Shown: piece after piece, positions 1-12,959 of the stretch
How positions within the stretch are numbered: the stretch's first letter is position 1
Layout: each line of letters begins with the position of its first letter
NCBI GenBank assembly: GCA_949825025.1
Contig: OX463787.1
Coordinates: 18,447,482-18,511,481 of the forward strand
Length of the DNA stretch: 64,000 bases
Origin: Siphlonurus alternatus
Lineage: Eukaryota; Arthropoda; Insecta; Ephemeroptera; Siphlonuridae
Direction: 5' to 3'
Made by a program: the position numbers and the translations under genes
The notes under the pieces: generated by a model
Seen by the model: the letters and a program-made list of their open reading frames with translations, nothing else
Told to the model about the DNA's origin: nothing
Databases searched by the model: none

Positions 1-2741
1 CTACGAGTAAAATAATAAACTTATAATGTTGAGTTTCTATATTGGTCATTTAACATAACTTTTTAAATAAACCAATTAAAAAAATATATTCTGAAATTCA
101 TCTTCTAAAAATCGACCTGTTGTTAACGGGACAATGTAATATAAAGACGTTAAATCGATTTGATCAAAAATCGACATATAAATATTTTTGCTCATTTAGC
201 AAATGGAGGTTTCTCATTGGAAACGCAAACAAACGTATGATATAAAATATATTTATATAATCTGTACTTCTTCTTTATATATTATGAAAATTAGAACCAC
301 TCACCAGTTAAAAACGCATTCTGTAATTTAACTTATGTTAAAAATTAAGACAAATCAAGTGATAATATAACAAGTAATTATTTTTTATAAATATATTGTT
401 ATTTAATTATTTTTATAGTTGATTTACTTTTTGAAAATTTAAATTTATAATATTTTTACCCTCTAATATTCTTTTGCTTAACATTTGTTGTTTTGGCGAT
501 AATATTTATGTTTTACAATTACGTGTTTATAATCAAACTGTACTATATTTTAACTTAAGAAAATGACTACAGCAAAACATGCTAATTACATGGAGGTATA
601 ATTAATATTCACATTTACTAAGAACACATATAATATATATTTTGTCCTTGTCAAGCATCTTCCAATACACTCATGCATGTAATTAAACTGAAGATGGGTG
701 AAAATACAAACTTATTATCTATTTAAGATATATTTTAATAACATTTGTAATCAATCCATGCAAAAGCAACCACGACCAGCAGAAACATTTTCATTTAGTC
801 TTTGTTTTAAAAAGTTTATAACACAATTTTCTAAAATTAACAATACATTATGCGATTTAATTTAGTAACTCCTTAAACCAAAATTCGAATTAAATATTGT
901 CTCCTTTTATGTTATATTATCTCAACAGAAAATTAATAAATATTATCCTAACTCTAATCTAAGAAAGGCAGATAATTTTAATTTAAAATTTTTCTACCAT
1001 GGTAATTTTTTCATTGCATTAAAAATTTAAAATAATAATTTAATATAATAACTTTGTCATTTTATCTTAAGAAATTAAGAAAAAGAGTCTGCTAATTTAG
1101 CAAATTATATTATATCATAGACAATATTCTTAGAGCAAGAAACGGCCTGATATGAGACAAATATAGAAAATTAATTAGTATTTCTTATTTGTATAAAATT
1201 AAAAAAAAAATTACAACACCAATATATAATATTCGTAAGCTTGTAATATTCTTAAAATTCACCTTTAAATTAAATATAGAAAAATTATTATGGAAACATT
1301 AAATACAGGATCAACATTGATGTCTGCCTGTTATATTCAGAAAGTTATTCAACCTCAATTTCTTCTTATTTTGAACGATGAAGCCATTGTGCACTAAATT
1401 AACCACGATATGAACGAATTAACTTAATTAAATGATTGCATTCGCTAAAAAAAAACATAGAAATTATTTGTTTACTTACAACAACAATATTTTGCGAAAA
1501 TCTGAACGTCATTGTAAGGCTTGTAAGTTATTTTGACATTACGTATATTTCTTTATTTCACGATAATTTTCGCCACTCTCACATCGTAATTCAAACGCAT
1601 TTACATTTTATATTCATAACATATATAACTGCTAAAATTTAGTAAATCACAAAAAAAGTATTGGTAATATGACTTCAATTACGAATTTTGTATATTCTGC
1701 ATTTCTTCTAACGGCAATTTTGATGACAAAATAATACAGAGAAAATAAAAATGTATTTATAAGACTTTTAGTAATTTTACAAAAAAAAAAAAAAAAAACA
1801 ACGACACACAACTCATATGTAGTAACTCATATTGTGAAATTTATGAATAAATGTTTGACATTTAATAGCTACAAGTTTCACCCATGTATATTCCTAATTT
1901 GTATCTTTACCTTCGTCTATTATTTAAGATTTTATATTTCCTTTTTTTTTAACGTAAAGATGTGACAACAATAAACCAAAATGGTGAATAACATTTCTAT
2001 TATATATTGCCACAAAATTTATTAAAAAAGCCTTCAACTGATTATATTATATCTAAAGAAACTTCCAAACAAATTTGCTAATTTAGCAAATTGATGAAGG
2101 AAGGGCCACCTGATATCAATCAACTAAAATCACGTAATTAGCTAATAATATAAAGTAGGCTTAAGTAGCCAATACAATGTAGCCACAATTTGAATATCAA
2201 TAAAATGATTTCCCTTTTATTTCGTCGGCATGAATTAATTAATATTGTCTTTAATTCAAGAAACCATGACTTGGTAAAATGCTGGTATAGTCCAATCCTG
2301 GTAAAAATGTTAATTATTTTCAACGTAAAAAATTGCTGATGGCAAAATCTTGAGGTTTCAACTCTGTATAATGTAAGTAAGAAACACATATATAATAAGT
2401 ATTGAACTTTTATTTGAATCATTGATATTTTCCTCTCAAATATAATATACACATCTTTCTTAAATATAAAGAAACATATAATGTACATTCTGCATAATGA
2501 ACGTAATTTTCTCAATAAATATAATCAGAAAATTCCAGTGGCTATAATAGTCAATTGTTTTGTGTTGTTCACGACAGTTATTGCCTAATAATTTGTACGT
2601 AATACAAACAATATTTAAGGGCTGACAAAGCCAAATAATTCTCCATACACGTCTCTTTTAAATACATTTGTTATTTGATATTCCTAAGAATGATTCATGT
2701 TGCTCGCAAGACCTTTTTACTTTGTCTGTTTAAAATAAAGA
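1..2741. other. AT-rich intergenic sequence, no gene seen
   Basis: Very AT-rich sequence with many homopolymer runs and short A/T palindromes. The longest reading frames are short, low-complexity and not flanked by convincing splice sites. I see no repeat family shared with the rest of the window here. Confidence 0.6.
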
Positions 2742-3076
2742 CTGGACAACATACTGTTATGAAATTTTTTTTTGCAGAAATGAATAGAGGTTACTAAATT
2801 ATGCTCCACTGAATTTTTTTTAGATTTTTTTGAGTCCACGAAACTATTTTGAAATAATTATTGAAATTTCTGTAAGTTCAGTTGGCACCCCTGAATTTTT
2901 AGTAAAAAGAATTGGGACTGGACGCTTATTGACGCCTCCAGGGGTGACCAATCTTTCAATAGTTATTTAAAAATAGTTCTGGGTCTCAAAAAAATCTGAA
3001 AAAAAATCATTGTAGCAAAACCTTGCAACCTCTATTCATTTCTGCAATGAAATTTTTTCCTGGCAGGTGTGTCCAT
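2742..3076. repeat. Palindromic MITE, GGACAAC-end subfamily, copy 1
   Basis: The two halves are inverted copies: the left end reads TGGACAAC then TTGCAGAAATGAATAGAGG, and the right end gives the reverse complement before GTGTCCATTA. The centre has an inverted 'cacccctgaat'/'cctccaggggtg' block. It shares its plan with the copies at 27006, 33405 and 62547. It has no coding capacity, so it is non-autonomous. This copy is the most diverged of the four. Confidence 0.8.
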
Positions 3077-4782
3077 TATCTAAAGACACATAATTTAATT
3101 TTATTAAATTAAATTTAATAAATTAATTTAAATAATATTTAATTGTTATTTATTCAGCAACATTTATAGAACCAATGTACCCAATATAATAAATTCAAGT
3201 CAACAATACCTTTAATTACGAACTCTCGGTAATGATATTTTATGTTTTGACTAGAGTATAATATAGCAAAAGTTTGAATCGCTTTGCAAGTGAAATAGTA
3301 GGTTGACAATAATGTACGTGTACTATATAGTGTGTGTATACGATCATTCTTCTATCTGTAAAAATATGTAACTGCTAGCATTTATTTCACAATGTTCTTC
3401 CAAGTAGTTCCTTCACCGCTAGATTCTACGTATCTTAATTAAAATTATACGTGTATAATTTCACGTCAAAAGATATTCGTTAATGAATGTCTGAATTCAA
3501 AACATTTGAAAAGTGATTTTAATAACTCGAAAATTATCTTTTAAAAAATTCTAGGAGAGTAAACTAATTTTTAAATAATGTACAACTGTAAATGAGTATA
3601 ATGTATTAGGAACACAATTAGGTTGACAAAACATGTATGTGTCCTTTCTTGAATATATTTCTCGTAATATTATTCACATATAAAATCCAATAATAAACAT
3701 GTGCTCAAATTATGAATGAAAAGAGAAATGTTTTAAAAACAAAGAAAATCATTATTATTTTAGCAGCTGTTTATAAATTTACACACGAATTTCTATGCTC
3801 CTTCTTGTACGATATTTAGTAATAAATTTTCACTGAGAGTATATATATATATATATAATATCACACTATTTCATCCCAAAGTATATATTTTATTGATAAC
3901 CTAGGTACCAATTTTGCTATAAATAGTAATATCGTTCACAGGTGGTAATGGTATTTCATTAAATATATTCCCATAAATTACATCTAAAAAGGTTTAACTT
4001 GTTTAAAAATTAACTCTAGTTTTATTAATATATTTGACAAATTTCTCATGTATTACTTCATCCAAAAATATCACATAAAAAATAGTTGACATTATGGACT
4101 TACACACAAAAATATGATAATTTTTGTTTTTATAATTTTTTTAAATTATATAATTTTGCATTTAAAATATTTATAATGCCTAATTCATTAATTATATAGT
4201 CAATTTAAAGAACATAATATATATTTATTTTTTTTACTAATTGTGCTATAAATTAGCATTTCGTTCCTCGGTACTAAATGTTATTGAACTGTACACATTA
4301 ATTTTCGTATATTACGTAATTTACGTCTAATGTCTTTAATTTTTTTGAATGCACTCTGCTTGTAATCAAGTTTTTAATTACAGTAGTTTTTAATACTTAT
4401 TTTACGAAATATTTAAATTCTGTTTTGTATATTTTAAAATAAGTCTATGTAGATTATTGTACTCATGCAATGAGAACTATATTCTTAACATACTTGATTG
4501 TAATGTTAATTCTGAATTTTCTGCTTATTAAATAATCATAAAACGGTATGAATAAAAATAACTACTACATTAGCAAATTATATCACCTTATTTATTATTG
4601 ACTGTACAGATATAATTATTTTATATTTATATCCTACAAATTTCTCTTAAACTTAAATATCACTTTCTGATAATTAAATTACTTAACTACTTCATAAATT
4701 TATATACTTAATTAGTACAAACGTTATAATATGTATAAGTTAATACAGATTTGTCAAATTATCATATTAATTACGAAAGTTA
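3077..4782. other. AT-rich intergenic sequence, no gene seen
   Basis: Low-complexity A/T sequence with a short (TA)n run near 3841-3856. I see no supported gene or shared repeat. Confidence 0.55.
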
Positions 4783-5247
4783 AGCCGGTATTACACAATA
4801 CAATTTTGCATACAATTTTTCCTTGCAAGAAAATTTCATCTCCATAAAAACAAATGTAGTTGAATTTTGCTTGTAAGGAAAAATTTTTATACCATGAAGT
4901 ATCGACCTCAATTTTTTTATTGCAGAAATAGATAGAGGATGCAAAGTTATGCTACCCTGATTTTTTTTCAGATTTTTGAAGGCCGAGAACTATTTTTAAA
5001 AAATTATTGAAAGTCCTTTTTGTGACGTCACGAGACGCCGCTTCTTAAGAAACAGATAGGACTGGCCGCGGCGTGACGTCACAAAAAGGACTTTCAATAA
5101 TATTTTAAAAATACTTCCCGTGCTCTTAAAAATCTGAAAAAAAAATCAGGGTAGCAGAACTTTGCACCCTCCATCCATTTCTGAAATAAAAAATGAGGTC
5201 GGTACTCCATAATTAGAAAAATTGTATCGTGTAATATTGGCTTTAAT
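4783..5247. repeat. Outer TIR element interrupted by a MITE
   Basis: The ends are inverted copies: 'gccggtattacacaatacaa' on the left against 'ttgtatcgtgtaatattggc' on the right (about 5220-5243). The CRE-MITE at 4898-5210 sits inside, so this reads as an older TIR element that received a younger MITE. The right end recurs at about 5985-6012 in the next tandem unit. Confidence 0.6.
4898..5210. repeat. CRE-MITE (TATCGACCTCA ends), copy 1
   Basis: Near-perfect palindrome bounded by AGTATCGACCTCA and TGAGGTCGGTACTCC. The arms carry TTTTATTGCAGAAAT-like sequence on the inward strand and CAATAAA/GAAATAAA-like sequence on the other. Both central arms contain a perfect TGACGTCA. Length is about 310 bp with no coding capacity. 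Confidence 0.85.
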
Positions 5248-5663
5248 TATAAAATATGCATGAAATAATATTGCAGAAATGTTACTATCAGGAAAACTTA
5301 CTAAATATGCATTATAATTTTATCTGTAAAACGTAAAACTACGTACTGTTATATACGACATAATAGTATATAAGTTTCTTGTAACTTTATAAAGGAGAGG
5401 ATTAATTTCAACAACTAAACTTAAATTATAATAAATAATTTAATTTTAAATAAATTCTAACGGAAAATAGAGTAGGATTTCAACTTGTAATTTTTAATAG
5501 CCAAAGTATATATACAACCTCGTATATAAAACGTAAGAAATGTTCGTCAATTTTGAGCTTGCGTTCAAATGTCTGAGAGAGTTGAAAAAAATGTTCGACC
5601 AACAGAGAAGTTCTGTTGTTTAAATCTCCATGTACTTTACGTCTTATTGTAATTATAATAATT

Positions 5664-5977
5664 AAGTATGGACCTCAAATTTTTTTATTGCAGAAATGGA
5701 TAGAGGGTGCAAAGTTATGCTACAATGATTTTTTTCAGATTTTTTTGAGACCGGAAACTGTTTTTAAAAAATTATTGAATATCCTTCTTGTGACGTCACG
5801 AGGTGGCAAGTCCTATCTTTTTCTTGAGGAGTGTCGCCTCGTGACGTCACGAAAAGGACTTTCAATAATATTTTAAAAATACTTCCCGTGCTCTAAAAAA
5901 TCTGAAAAAAATCAGGATATCATAACTTTGCACGCTCTATCTATTTCTGCAATAAAAAAATGAGGTCGGTACTCCAT
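5664..5977. repeat. CRE-MITE, copy 2 (tandem unit 2)
   Basis: Same palindrome as the copy at 4898. The left arm begins 'tatggacctcaaatttttt' and the right arm ends 'tgaggtcggtactcc'. Both central TGACGTCA words are intact. A chance reading frame crosses the left half and is not a gene. Confidence 0.85.
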
Positions 5978-6423
5978 AATTAGAAAAATTGTATCGTGTA
6001 ATATCGGCTTTAATTATAAATTATACGAAATAATATTGCAGAAACGTTACTATCAGGAAAACTTACTAAATATGCATTATAATTTTATCTGTAAAACGTA
6101 ATACTCCCTACTGATACGACAAAATAGTATATAAGTTTCTTTTAACTTTATAAAGGAGAGGATTAATTTCAACAAATAAATTTAAATTAAAATAAATAAT
6201 TAAATTTTAAATTAATTCTATTGGAAATTAGTAGAATTTCAACTTGTAGTTCTTAACAGCCAAATTTTTATTCCTCGTATATAAAACGTGAGAAATGTTT
6301 GTTAATTGTTAGCTTGCGTTCAAATGACTCACAATCAGAGTAGAAAAAATATTCGACCAACAGAGAAGTTCTGTTGTTTAAATCTCCATGTACTTTACGT
6401 CTTATTGTTATTATAATAGTAGA

Positions 6424-6731
6424 GTAAATATCGACCCCATTTTTTTTTATTGCAGAAATGGATACAGCCTGCAAAGTTATGCTATCAAGATTTTTTTTTT
6501 TTCACATTTTTTAGAGCATGGGAACTATTTTTTAAAAAATTATTGAATATCCTTCTTGTGACGTCACGAGGTGGCAAGTCCTATCTTTTTCTTGAGGAGT
6601 GTCACCTCGTGACATCACGAAAAGGACTTTCAACTTTTTTTAAAAAATAGGTTCCGGTACGTAAAAAATCTGAAAAAATCAGGGTATCATAAGTTTGCAC
6701 GCTCTCTGCAATAAAAAAAAATTGAGTTCGT
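6424..6731. repeat. CRE-MITE, copy 3 (tandem unit 3)
   Basis: Third copy in the tandem array. The left CRE is intact; the right one reads TGACATCA, a G-to-A change at the CpG. The right end has decayed ('aattgagttcg') and the following flank is not the tandem flank. Confidence 0.75.
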
Positions 6732-7085
6732 GTATAAAATTGTGTACATAATATTGGTGTAACAGTTCGATCAAGCCAACTTTCAGAACCTCCAGAACGG
6801 TTCTGTTTTCTGAACTTCCTAACTAAATAAGTTGTCATAATAACTTGCGAATAATTTTTTTTTGTTTTTTTTACATTAATCTTCTCAATGAAATATATTT
6901 TCAATTAACTACTCTTTATTTTAAATTAACACAACCATAAGTCTCAATTTTTAACTTTGCATTTCTGTCCTCTTTGTACTGTACAACAACCATGATAAAC
7001 CATGTTTATGATTTAATGAAATTTTGAACGTTAGACTTTATAGTTTTTATTTAACGTCTTATTATGGGGTCTTCTATATATTTTT

Positions 7086-7640
7086 ACAAGGATACACCAC
7101 TACAGTTCTAAAAAAATTTGGCTGAAATTTTGATATCTTATAATCAGTATAATTTTAACGCCTTAATTCATGATTTTTCAGGTGTTTCGTAGTCAATATT
7201 CAGTATTCAGCATATACTGTCAGTATATAGCTTATACTGACAACTGAAAATGCGCAACGAAACACCTGAAAAAGCATGATTTAAGGCGTTAAAAATGCAC
7301 TGATTATAAGATGTCAAAAATTCAGCCAATTTATTTGAAGAATGTATATAAGCTTGGAGCTCTAGGCAGGGTAATAGATAAGGATAAGGTAGGTAATGGA
7401 TGATGGCCACGGTCTGTTAAGCATCCCAGCATTCACTAAGGTGAGACTGAGGGAACCGTGGTAAACCTCAGTCAGGACGGACACCTCTAATTTTTATCAA
7501 TGTACCAAAATGATGTCCAAAGCCTGGGGAACCACACGCAAGTATTTCGTAAAACTACAATGTGAACCTTGTAAAACTTCAGTCAGGACGGACAACTCTA
7601 TATTTTTGTCAATGTACCAAAGTGATGTCCATAACTTGGA
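7086..7640 (-). mobile_element. 5S-derived SINE, rearranged copy, split by a palindrome
   Basis: Read on the - strand, the element's 3' tail (GGTGTATCCTTGTA) is at 7086-7100. The body resumes at about 7349 with 'agctctaggcagggtaatag' and continues with the block that matches the full copy at 48661, including GAGGTGTCCGTCCTGACTGAGG. A second partial copy of the same body follows (about 7560-7640), so the element is rearranged or two copies lie in tandem. The 5S-like head is missing. Confidence 0.7.
7104..7348. repeat. Palindromic insertion inside the SINE
   Basis: Inverted halves: 'gatatcttataatcagt' (left) against 'actgattataagatgtc' (right), plus 'ttttcaggtgtttcg' against 'cgaaacacctgaaaaa'. 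It separates the SINE tail from the SINE body, so it inserted after the SINE did. The centre has an AT-rich 'cagtatatagcttatactg' stem. Confidence 0.75.
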
Positions 7641-7895
7641 GAACCACACACAAGTATTTTGTAAAACCAAACAATCGAAAACGAATTATTTCCATTTAAA
7701 ATCAAAGACTTGGTAGTCTAATAATAATTAAGTGCTTATTTCAATTCATGTCAGACATTAGCAACAATTAGTACGTTATTTACATCGTTAGTCCATTAGA
7801 ATACGTGGGATTTTGAAGAATTCTGAATTATGTTAATTTACGTATAAAAATGCCACATGTACTTTATTTAACAGACTTGATAAATGTGATATACC

Positions 7896-8178
7896 CAAAG
7901 TCTTCTGCTCGTTGTTAGTAAACAAAGTATTGTTGTGTTATGTCTGTCACATGAAAGGAAAAATATGGGACGGTTGTTGATTTACATGTTAACTTATGGA
8001 AAATGACAATTAATTATGAAGTTGAAACGGTTGCCTAGCGCCAACAATGCCATTACGTTGTCTGCTCTTGTGGCAAAATTAGGCACTACGTCGTCCCACG
8101 TTAAGCAATGAAAAAGGCTTCGTGCGACAGACATTATAAACAATGGTTTGTTACAACCATTGCGAGAAGAAGACTTTG
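7896..8178. repeat. hAT-type MITE, CAAAGTCTTC ends, copy 1
   Basis: Ends are CAAAGTCTTCTGCTCG and CGAGAAGAAGACTTTG-like. It is about 283 bp, noncoding, and closely matches the copy at 19023. The flanking 8-mers gatatacc and gataaact are only partly alike, suggesting a decayed target-site duplication. Confidence 0.75.
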
Positions 8179-9021
8179 GATAAACTTATAATTACTTAGA
8201 AACTATTTTATTCTTAACAATAAAGTAATTATGGTTGGATAGTATTTTTTTAATACAACTCTTGTATATAAGATACAGAACCGTAGGCTAAATTTTTTAA
8301 CTTCAAAAAATATTTAACTTTCATCAGCTACATATGTTTTTTTTGCCGAACAAAATCCGTCTCAAGTTGCACGTTATTTCACATTTAATATTATTACGTC
8401 GATCAAGCAAGCAACTTTCATGGCGGAATGTCGTATAATAAGAGAGTTCGTTAAAGTGAAACTCGTGTAAAAAAATACAACAAATTGCAATATATTTAAT
8501 ATACTTTTGCGTATCAATTAACGTTTCACAATTTTTGTTGTATATATATAATTAAAATCTCTATGTGATTCTCCTTCTTATAAATAATTTTATTATACCT
8601 CAAATCATTCTCTTTATTAATAATTAATTACATCATTACTTATTAATGTAAATTCTGCATCATAAATTTTAACCATCGTGGAATAAATCTTTGTAGTAGT
8701 ATGAAGAAAAAAAAAAAGCTTGTCAATTTTATTTTTCTGCGATTTTACAGTTTTTAAAATTTATTTTGTAGGAATTTGAAAGGAAAAACATTTTTATTAA
8801 AAAACACGTTTGAAGCTATTTTAATAATTATAATAACTGTGTCAATTAGGAGATGTTCTTCTAAATAATATTAAAATTATATACACATTGCTATGATAGC
8901 AAATACTATGCATCCGAACATAACAATTTTTTTAATCTTTAAATTCTTCTGAAACGTAACATGATAATATATCATTCTATTAATTAATTTATCATTAAAT
9001 TTATACGTACATAATGATTTA
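8179..9021. other. AT-rich intergenic sequence, no gene seen
   Basis: A/T-rich sequence with no supported gene, no clear long inverted repeat and no family shared with other parts of the window. Confidence 0.5.
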
Positions 9022-9178
9022 CGTTGTATATTAAAATTAAAAGTTAACAAGGTTGTGTCTTTAAAATAATTTTAATCAGAAACACTGAATTATACATACG
9101 TTGTACTGTATATGAAAATTAAAAGTTAACAAGGTTGTGACTTTAAAATAATTTTAATCAGAAACACTGAATTATACA
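9022..9178. repeat. Direct tandem duplication, unit about 78 bp
   Basis: Two head-to-tail copies of a segment that runs from 'acgttgta' through 'aaagttaacaaggttgtg' to 'cactgaattataca'. They differ at only a few positions, so the duplication is recent or converted. Confidence 0.85.
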
Positions 9179-9550
9179 ATTCAATAAAGTGAGTTCTAAT
9201 AATAAGTTTGACACGTCCAGAATATATTCTATATTGTGTGCATTCCTTTTAAACATAATTATATTAGTAATAAATATACGATATAAATAAAATAAAGCAT
9301 GTTTGTTAATTTAGATGTTGATAGGGTAAGAGGTTTGTGCAATTCATTGCTATATTAAGCAAATATCTATTATGTAAATGTCATTATTATTTTAATTCTG
9401 TAAATTTCGTCTTAAAACGTAAAAACCTATTTTTAAAAATTAATTACTTCGTTAATTTCAAAGTGTTGCGCTCGATACAACAATACTTTATTTATAAACA
9501 GGTTTGAAACAAAGTATTTTTGGTAATGAGTGAAAAACAATTTAATATAC

Positions 9551-9655
9551 GGTTGTTGATTTACTTGTTAATTAACTTATTAATTTATGGAATATCACCG
9601 TAAATTACGAAAATTGTTGTGTCTACTAGCACCAACAATGCCATAACGTTCTCTG
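9551..9655. repeat. Fragment of the CAAAGTCTTC hAT-type MITE
   Basis: Interior sequence 'acggttgttgatttac' through 'caccaacaatgccataacg' matches the interior of the copies at 7896 and 19023. Neither terminal repeat is present. Confidence 0.6.
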
Positions 9656-9884
9656 ATAAATGATAAATATTATAACTTCTGCTATTTAAGTTGACAAAAT
9701 TCTCGAACGTTGATTCTCATTTTCTTTATTACTGAAGGTATTCAATTATTTCTCTTAAATATTCTAAATAATCTTAAATGATGGAATTTTGATTAACTGT
9801 AAGCAATTATAAGTTCTAAAAAAACTGAACTGAAGTTGATGGTTATAAAATATGACATTAAAATAACTTTTTTATTCAGTACAA

Positions 9885-11335
9885 ATTAAAGGAAATTAAT
9901 TTGAATTCCCAATCAAATGATTCATCTTCGATATTCATAATTAATAGTAAGAAAGCTTACTTTATAAAATTGAAACAAAGTAATTGGTTTTTGAACTTCA
10001 AAATTTCCTTCTAATCTCCTTCTATTATAATTATAAGAAAAAACCATTAATAAATGCAGTAAAACAATTCTAAAAAATTTAAACTAATTTACGTTACCAT
10101 CAATTAATTCTTTAATTAAACATTCTTGCCTTATGTGACTTGGGGAACATGACAACCTCAGTTTTTGTAAAAATATGAAACAGAGGGAGATTATTAAAAT
10201 ATTCTATACATTTAAACGTGAATTATAAATATCTGGAGTTTGGATTCAATTGATTCAATTAACAGCAAGGTTTATCTTGTCAAAATATGAGGCGAAATTT
10301 ACGATTGTACTTCTTTGATTAATATAAACAACGTTTTTATCCAAAAATGAAAATTAAATAATTAAAGGAAATTTGAATTTCCAATGAAGACTGGAGGAAT
10401 CAAGGCAATAATAACAAGGTACTTTCTTTGCACTTCAATTTTTTCTTCTTTAATAATAGATTGTAATAAAAAAAAAACTCAGTTACTTAAAACCGCAACG
10501 TATTTCTTATTAGCTTATTACAATAAAATATAATATTTTTAGACAAACCATATGGATACTTTTATTGCTAAAATGAATACAGAAAGCACAAAATTTTTTT
10601 TTTCCTTTTCATCCTTAAGGACAAGGAAGTATTGATAATTCCCTGCTCAAAAATCTTGAGCAATATCTTACAAGATCTTGTATGATCTTGTCAAGTAAGC
10701 TCAAGAAGTCCAAAAAAGAGGCAAGGCATTAATCAATGCTGGTCTGGAATATATATTATCCTTCAATAAATAATATTAAAGCAAAAAAATTGGAAAAAAA
10801 TTTCAAAATACGAAATTTTTAGTTTAAAAAAATCTTGAGCAAGATAATAATTTTGTTCAAGACATCATTTTTTACGCAAGATCGACATCTTGGCAAGAAA
10901 CTTAAAAGTTATTAAAATAAAAGGTTTGGACGCCCCTTTTAATTAGTTCTGTTAATTAGTATGAGTAATTAATTAGTTTAATTAGTATTAAGAAGTGACG
11001 CCTATTGACGCGGCTCTCTCTTTTCATTCAATTATATTTTAAAAATATATCCCAGTCTCTAAAAAATCTGAAAAAAAAACAGAGTGGCATAACTTTGCAC
11101 GCTTTATCCATTTCTGCAATAAAATATTTTGAGGTCGATACTCTTTTTGGCACCCTCTAGTCGTCTCTGCAATAAAAAACATTTAGTTTGTTCATTGTAA
11201 ATGTAATTTAAACAAACTGTACGTTGTTAAAACCACGGCATCAATTTCTTTAATGAATAATTCTTGACTTGTGTGACTCAGGGAACTCAGTTTCGGTAAA
11301 AATATGAAACAGAGGGGAAGATTTTCATTCTTATA
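9885..11335. repeat. Diverged low-copy dispersed repeat region
   Basis: Several blocks recur. 'gaatttccaat' plus 'aataacaaggta' plus 'ttcttctttaataata' at about 10365-10600 matches 15152-15385. The block 'aaatatgaaacagaggg' occurs at about 10172 and 11302, each after a 'tgtgactnggggaac'-like word. Between them, 10640-10910 is packed with CAAGAT/ATCTTG words, which suggests a further small inverted-repeat element. No coding sequence is evident. Confidence 0.5.
11020..11145. repeat. Right half of a CRE-MITE
   Basis: Matches the right arm of the family: 'aaaaatctgaaaaaaa', 'gcataactttgcacgc', 'tatccatttctgcaataaaa', then TTTGAGGTCGATACTC. The left arm is absent or decayed beyond recognition. 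Confidence 0.75.
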
Positions 11336-11693
11336 ATTTTTGTGCTACAACCTAATTTTGGTAATGATTATATTTTCAATGATGTTGACGCTTTTGTTTA
11401 CCTCGGTTGTCAAAGAAATAATATGAAATGTAGGTATTTAATACAAAAAAAAATATTATTTTTATTTTATTTAATTTAATTGAATTTTACAATGCTATAG
11501 CAAATGGGTGTGACCACTATTTTTTTCTTCGCGCGCTTCGCAGTGCGCAGGCCTTGGTGGAGTGGGCAGTGAACTACCTCGGAAGTTCACTGCAGTTGAT
11601 ATTTGCCTACGATATTGTCCTCTTGTTGAATTTATGTGACAAAATATAAATGCTTCATGTTCGAATATCTCTCAATAAATCTACAAACTTTTC

Positions 11694-11828
11694 TTATGTC
11701 GTAAAATTCGTCACCAAAAAGACAGTTTGTCTAATATCAAGCACATTTCCAGGAATAATTAAGTCATTCATACTTCCTAAACGATCATTAATATCCTCCA
11801 ATAACTGTATATAATTTGTAGTGGCGAC
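11694..11828 (-). other. Candidate terminal coding exon, unidentified protein
   Basis: On the - strand a consensus acceptor (TTTTTATGTTTAG) at 11829-11830 opens 44 codons ending in TAA, with no internal stop. The encoded segment includes QLLEDINDRLGSMNDLI and looks amphipathic-helical. I recognise no family: the internal spacing recalls an insect chemoreceptor loop, but the C-terminal residues do not fit that family. No upstream exon could be linked. It may be a real terminal exon, a pseudogene exon or chance in AT-rich sequence. Confidence 0.25.
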
Positions 11829-12640
11829 CTAAACATAAAAATTTTAATTATTAATTTAGTATTTTCTATGTTTTATTTCAATATGAACGATTCTCAAAAT
11901 AAGAACAACTTTTTCATTATAAGAGATAGTTATAATAATATTTAATTGCAAAAAAAAATTTAAAATTTTAATTTTATTTTCTTCTTTTTTAATAGGCTTA
12001 TAAATAAATAACACGATTTTAATCTTCCCATATAATTACGAGAGATTTGATACAAAAATAAAATTATGTGAATGTAGTTTCATGAATATTAAATAATATT
12101 AAAAATATTTAATTTTTAATTATACGAAACTTTTTATTTAAACCAATTTTGAATGTTGCAGCTATATAGGGCATAGACAATCTACCTCAAAATTTTATGA
12201 GGTATATGAATATATTTGAAAAACAGCTTGTTCCATAGTATATAATATAAGATACGTGCATTCGAAAACGCTCATTTTAAACGTATAATATAATATATGA
12301 TAGTGATATATTATATACAATATAGCAATGGAAATCTATGAGGAATGAAAAATGTAATATCACAGCAAAACTCCAATTCACAGAAATCAAAATACATATA
12401 ATTAACATTCTAATACGTCAATATAAATTTTAAATTAAGTCAATCTTAAATATTTTATTGTTTAATAATTAAATTTTCTTCCTAAATACAACGAAGTATA
12501 AAAACAACATTCCAAATTTTTAAATAAATTATTCGTTTTAGATTTGCAGTAAAATTTTCATGCTTTCTTGATCCAATATTTAACGTATAATTAATCTAGC
12601 AATATATTCGCACTAAACTTACGCTACGAACAATAATTAT
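11829..12640. other. AT-rich sequence, nothing recognised
   Basis: AT-rich with runs of A and T. It would be the intron or 5' side of the candidate - strand exon at 11694-11828, but no second exon is visible. Confidence 0.4.
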
Positions 12641-12654
12641 AGGCTGTAGGCAGA

Positions 12655-12950
12655 TTTACATATATACAAAGGCGATGCAACGCGAATTTGTCACACAAGC
12701 TGTGAAATCCCATGCGGCGAGCGAATTCGCCATTGCGGTGGCGAATATCGCGTTAAATTACGATGCTCTTTTTTATTAACCGCCAAATATGGCCGCCAAT
12801 GGATGTTACAGCAAGTTCGCAGTTTTTACTTCGCGTCGCAGGCTGGAAATCGCCATGTGAATTCGTCTTCTTGAGCACGAAATATCAATGTCAACATTCT
12901 AAATGTTGGCTTGAAAAACTGAAAACACTTGAAACCATATCTTTATTCTT
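12655..12950. other. GC-richer island, function unknown
   Basis: A locally GC-richer patch with repeated GCGA/TCGC words ('aaggcgatgcaacgcga', 'gcgaattcgccattgcgg', 'gaaatcgccatgtgaattcg'), which look like partial inverted repeats around a centre near 12780. A decayed TIR element is the best guess. A 64-codon frame crosses it but has no splice or family support. Confidence 0.35.
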
Positions 12951-12959
12951 AATTTGACT

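Larger units (their letters stand above)
4898..6731. repeat. Tandem segmental duplication, unit about 765 bp
   Basis: A unit made of one CRE-MITE plus about 455 bp of flank is repeated head to tail. The word 'actccataattagaaaaatt' occurs at 5204 and 5971 (offset 767), and the MITE left ends lie near 4898, 5664 and 6424. The last unit contains only the MITE. The flanks of units 1 and 2 match closely, including 'ctatcaggaaaacttactaa', which points to recent unequal exchange, possibly between MITE copies. Confidence 0.8.
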
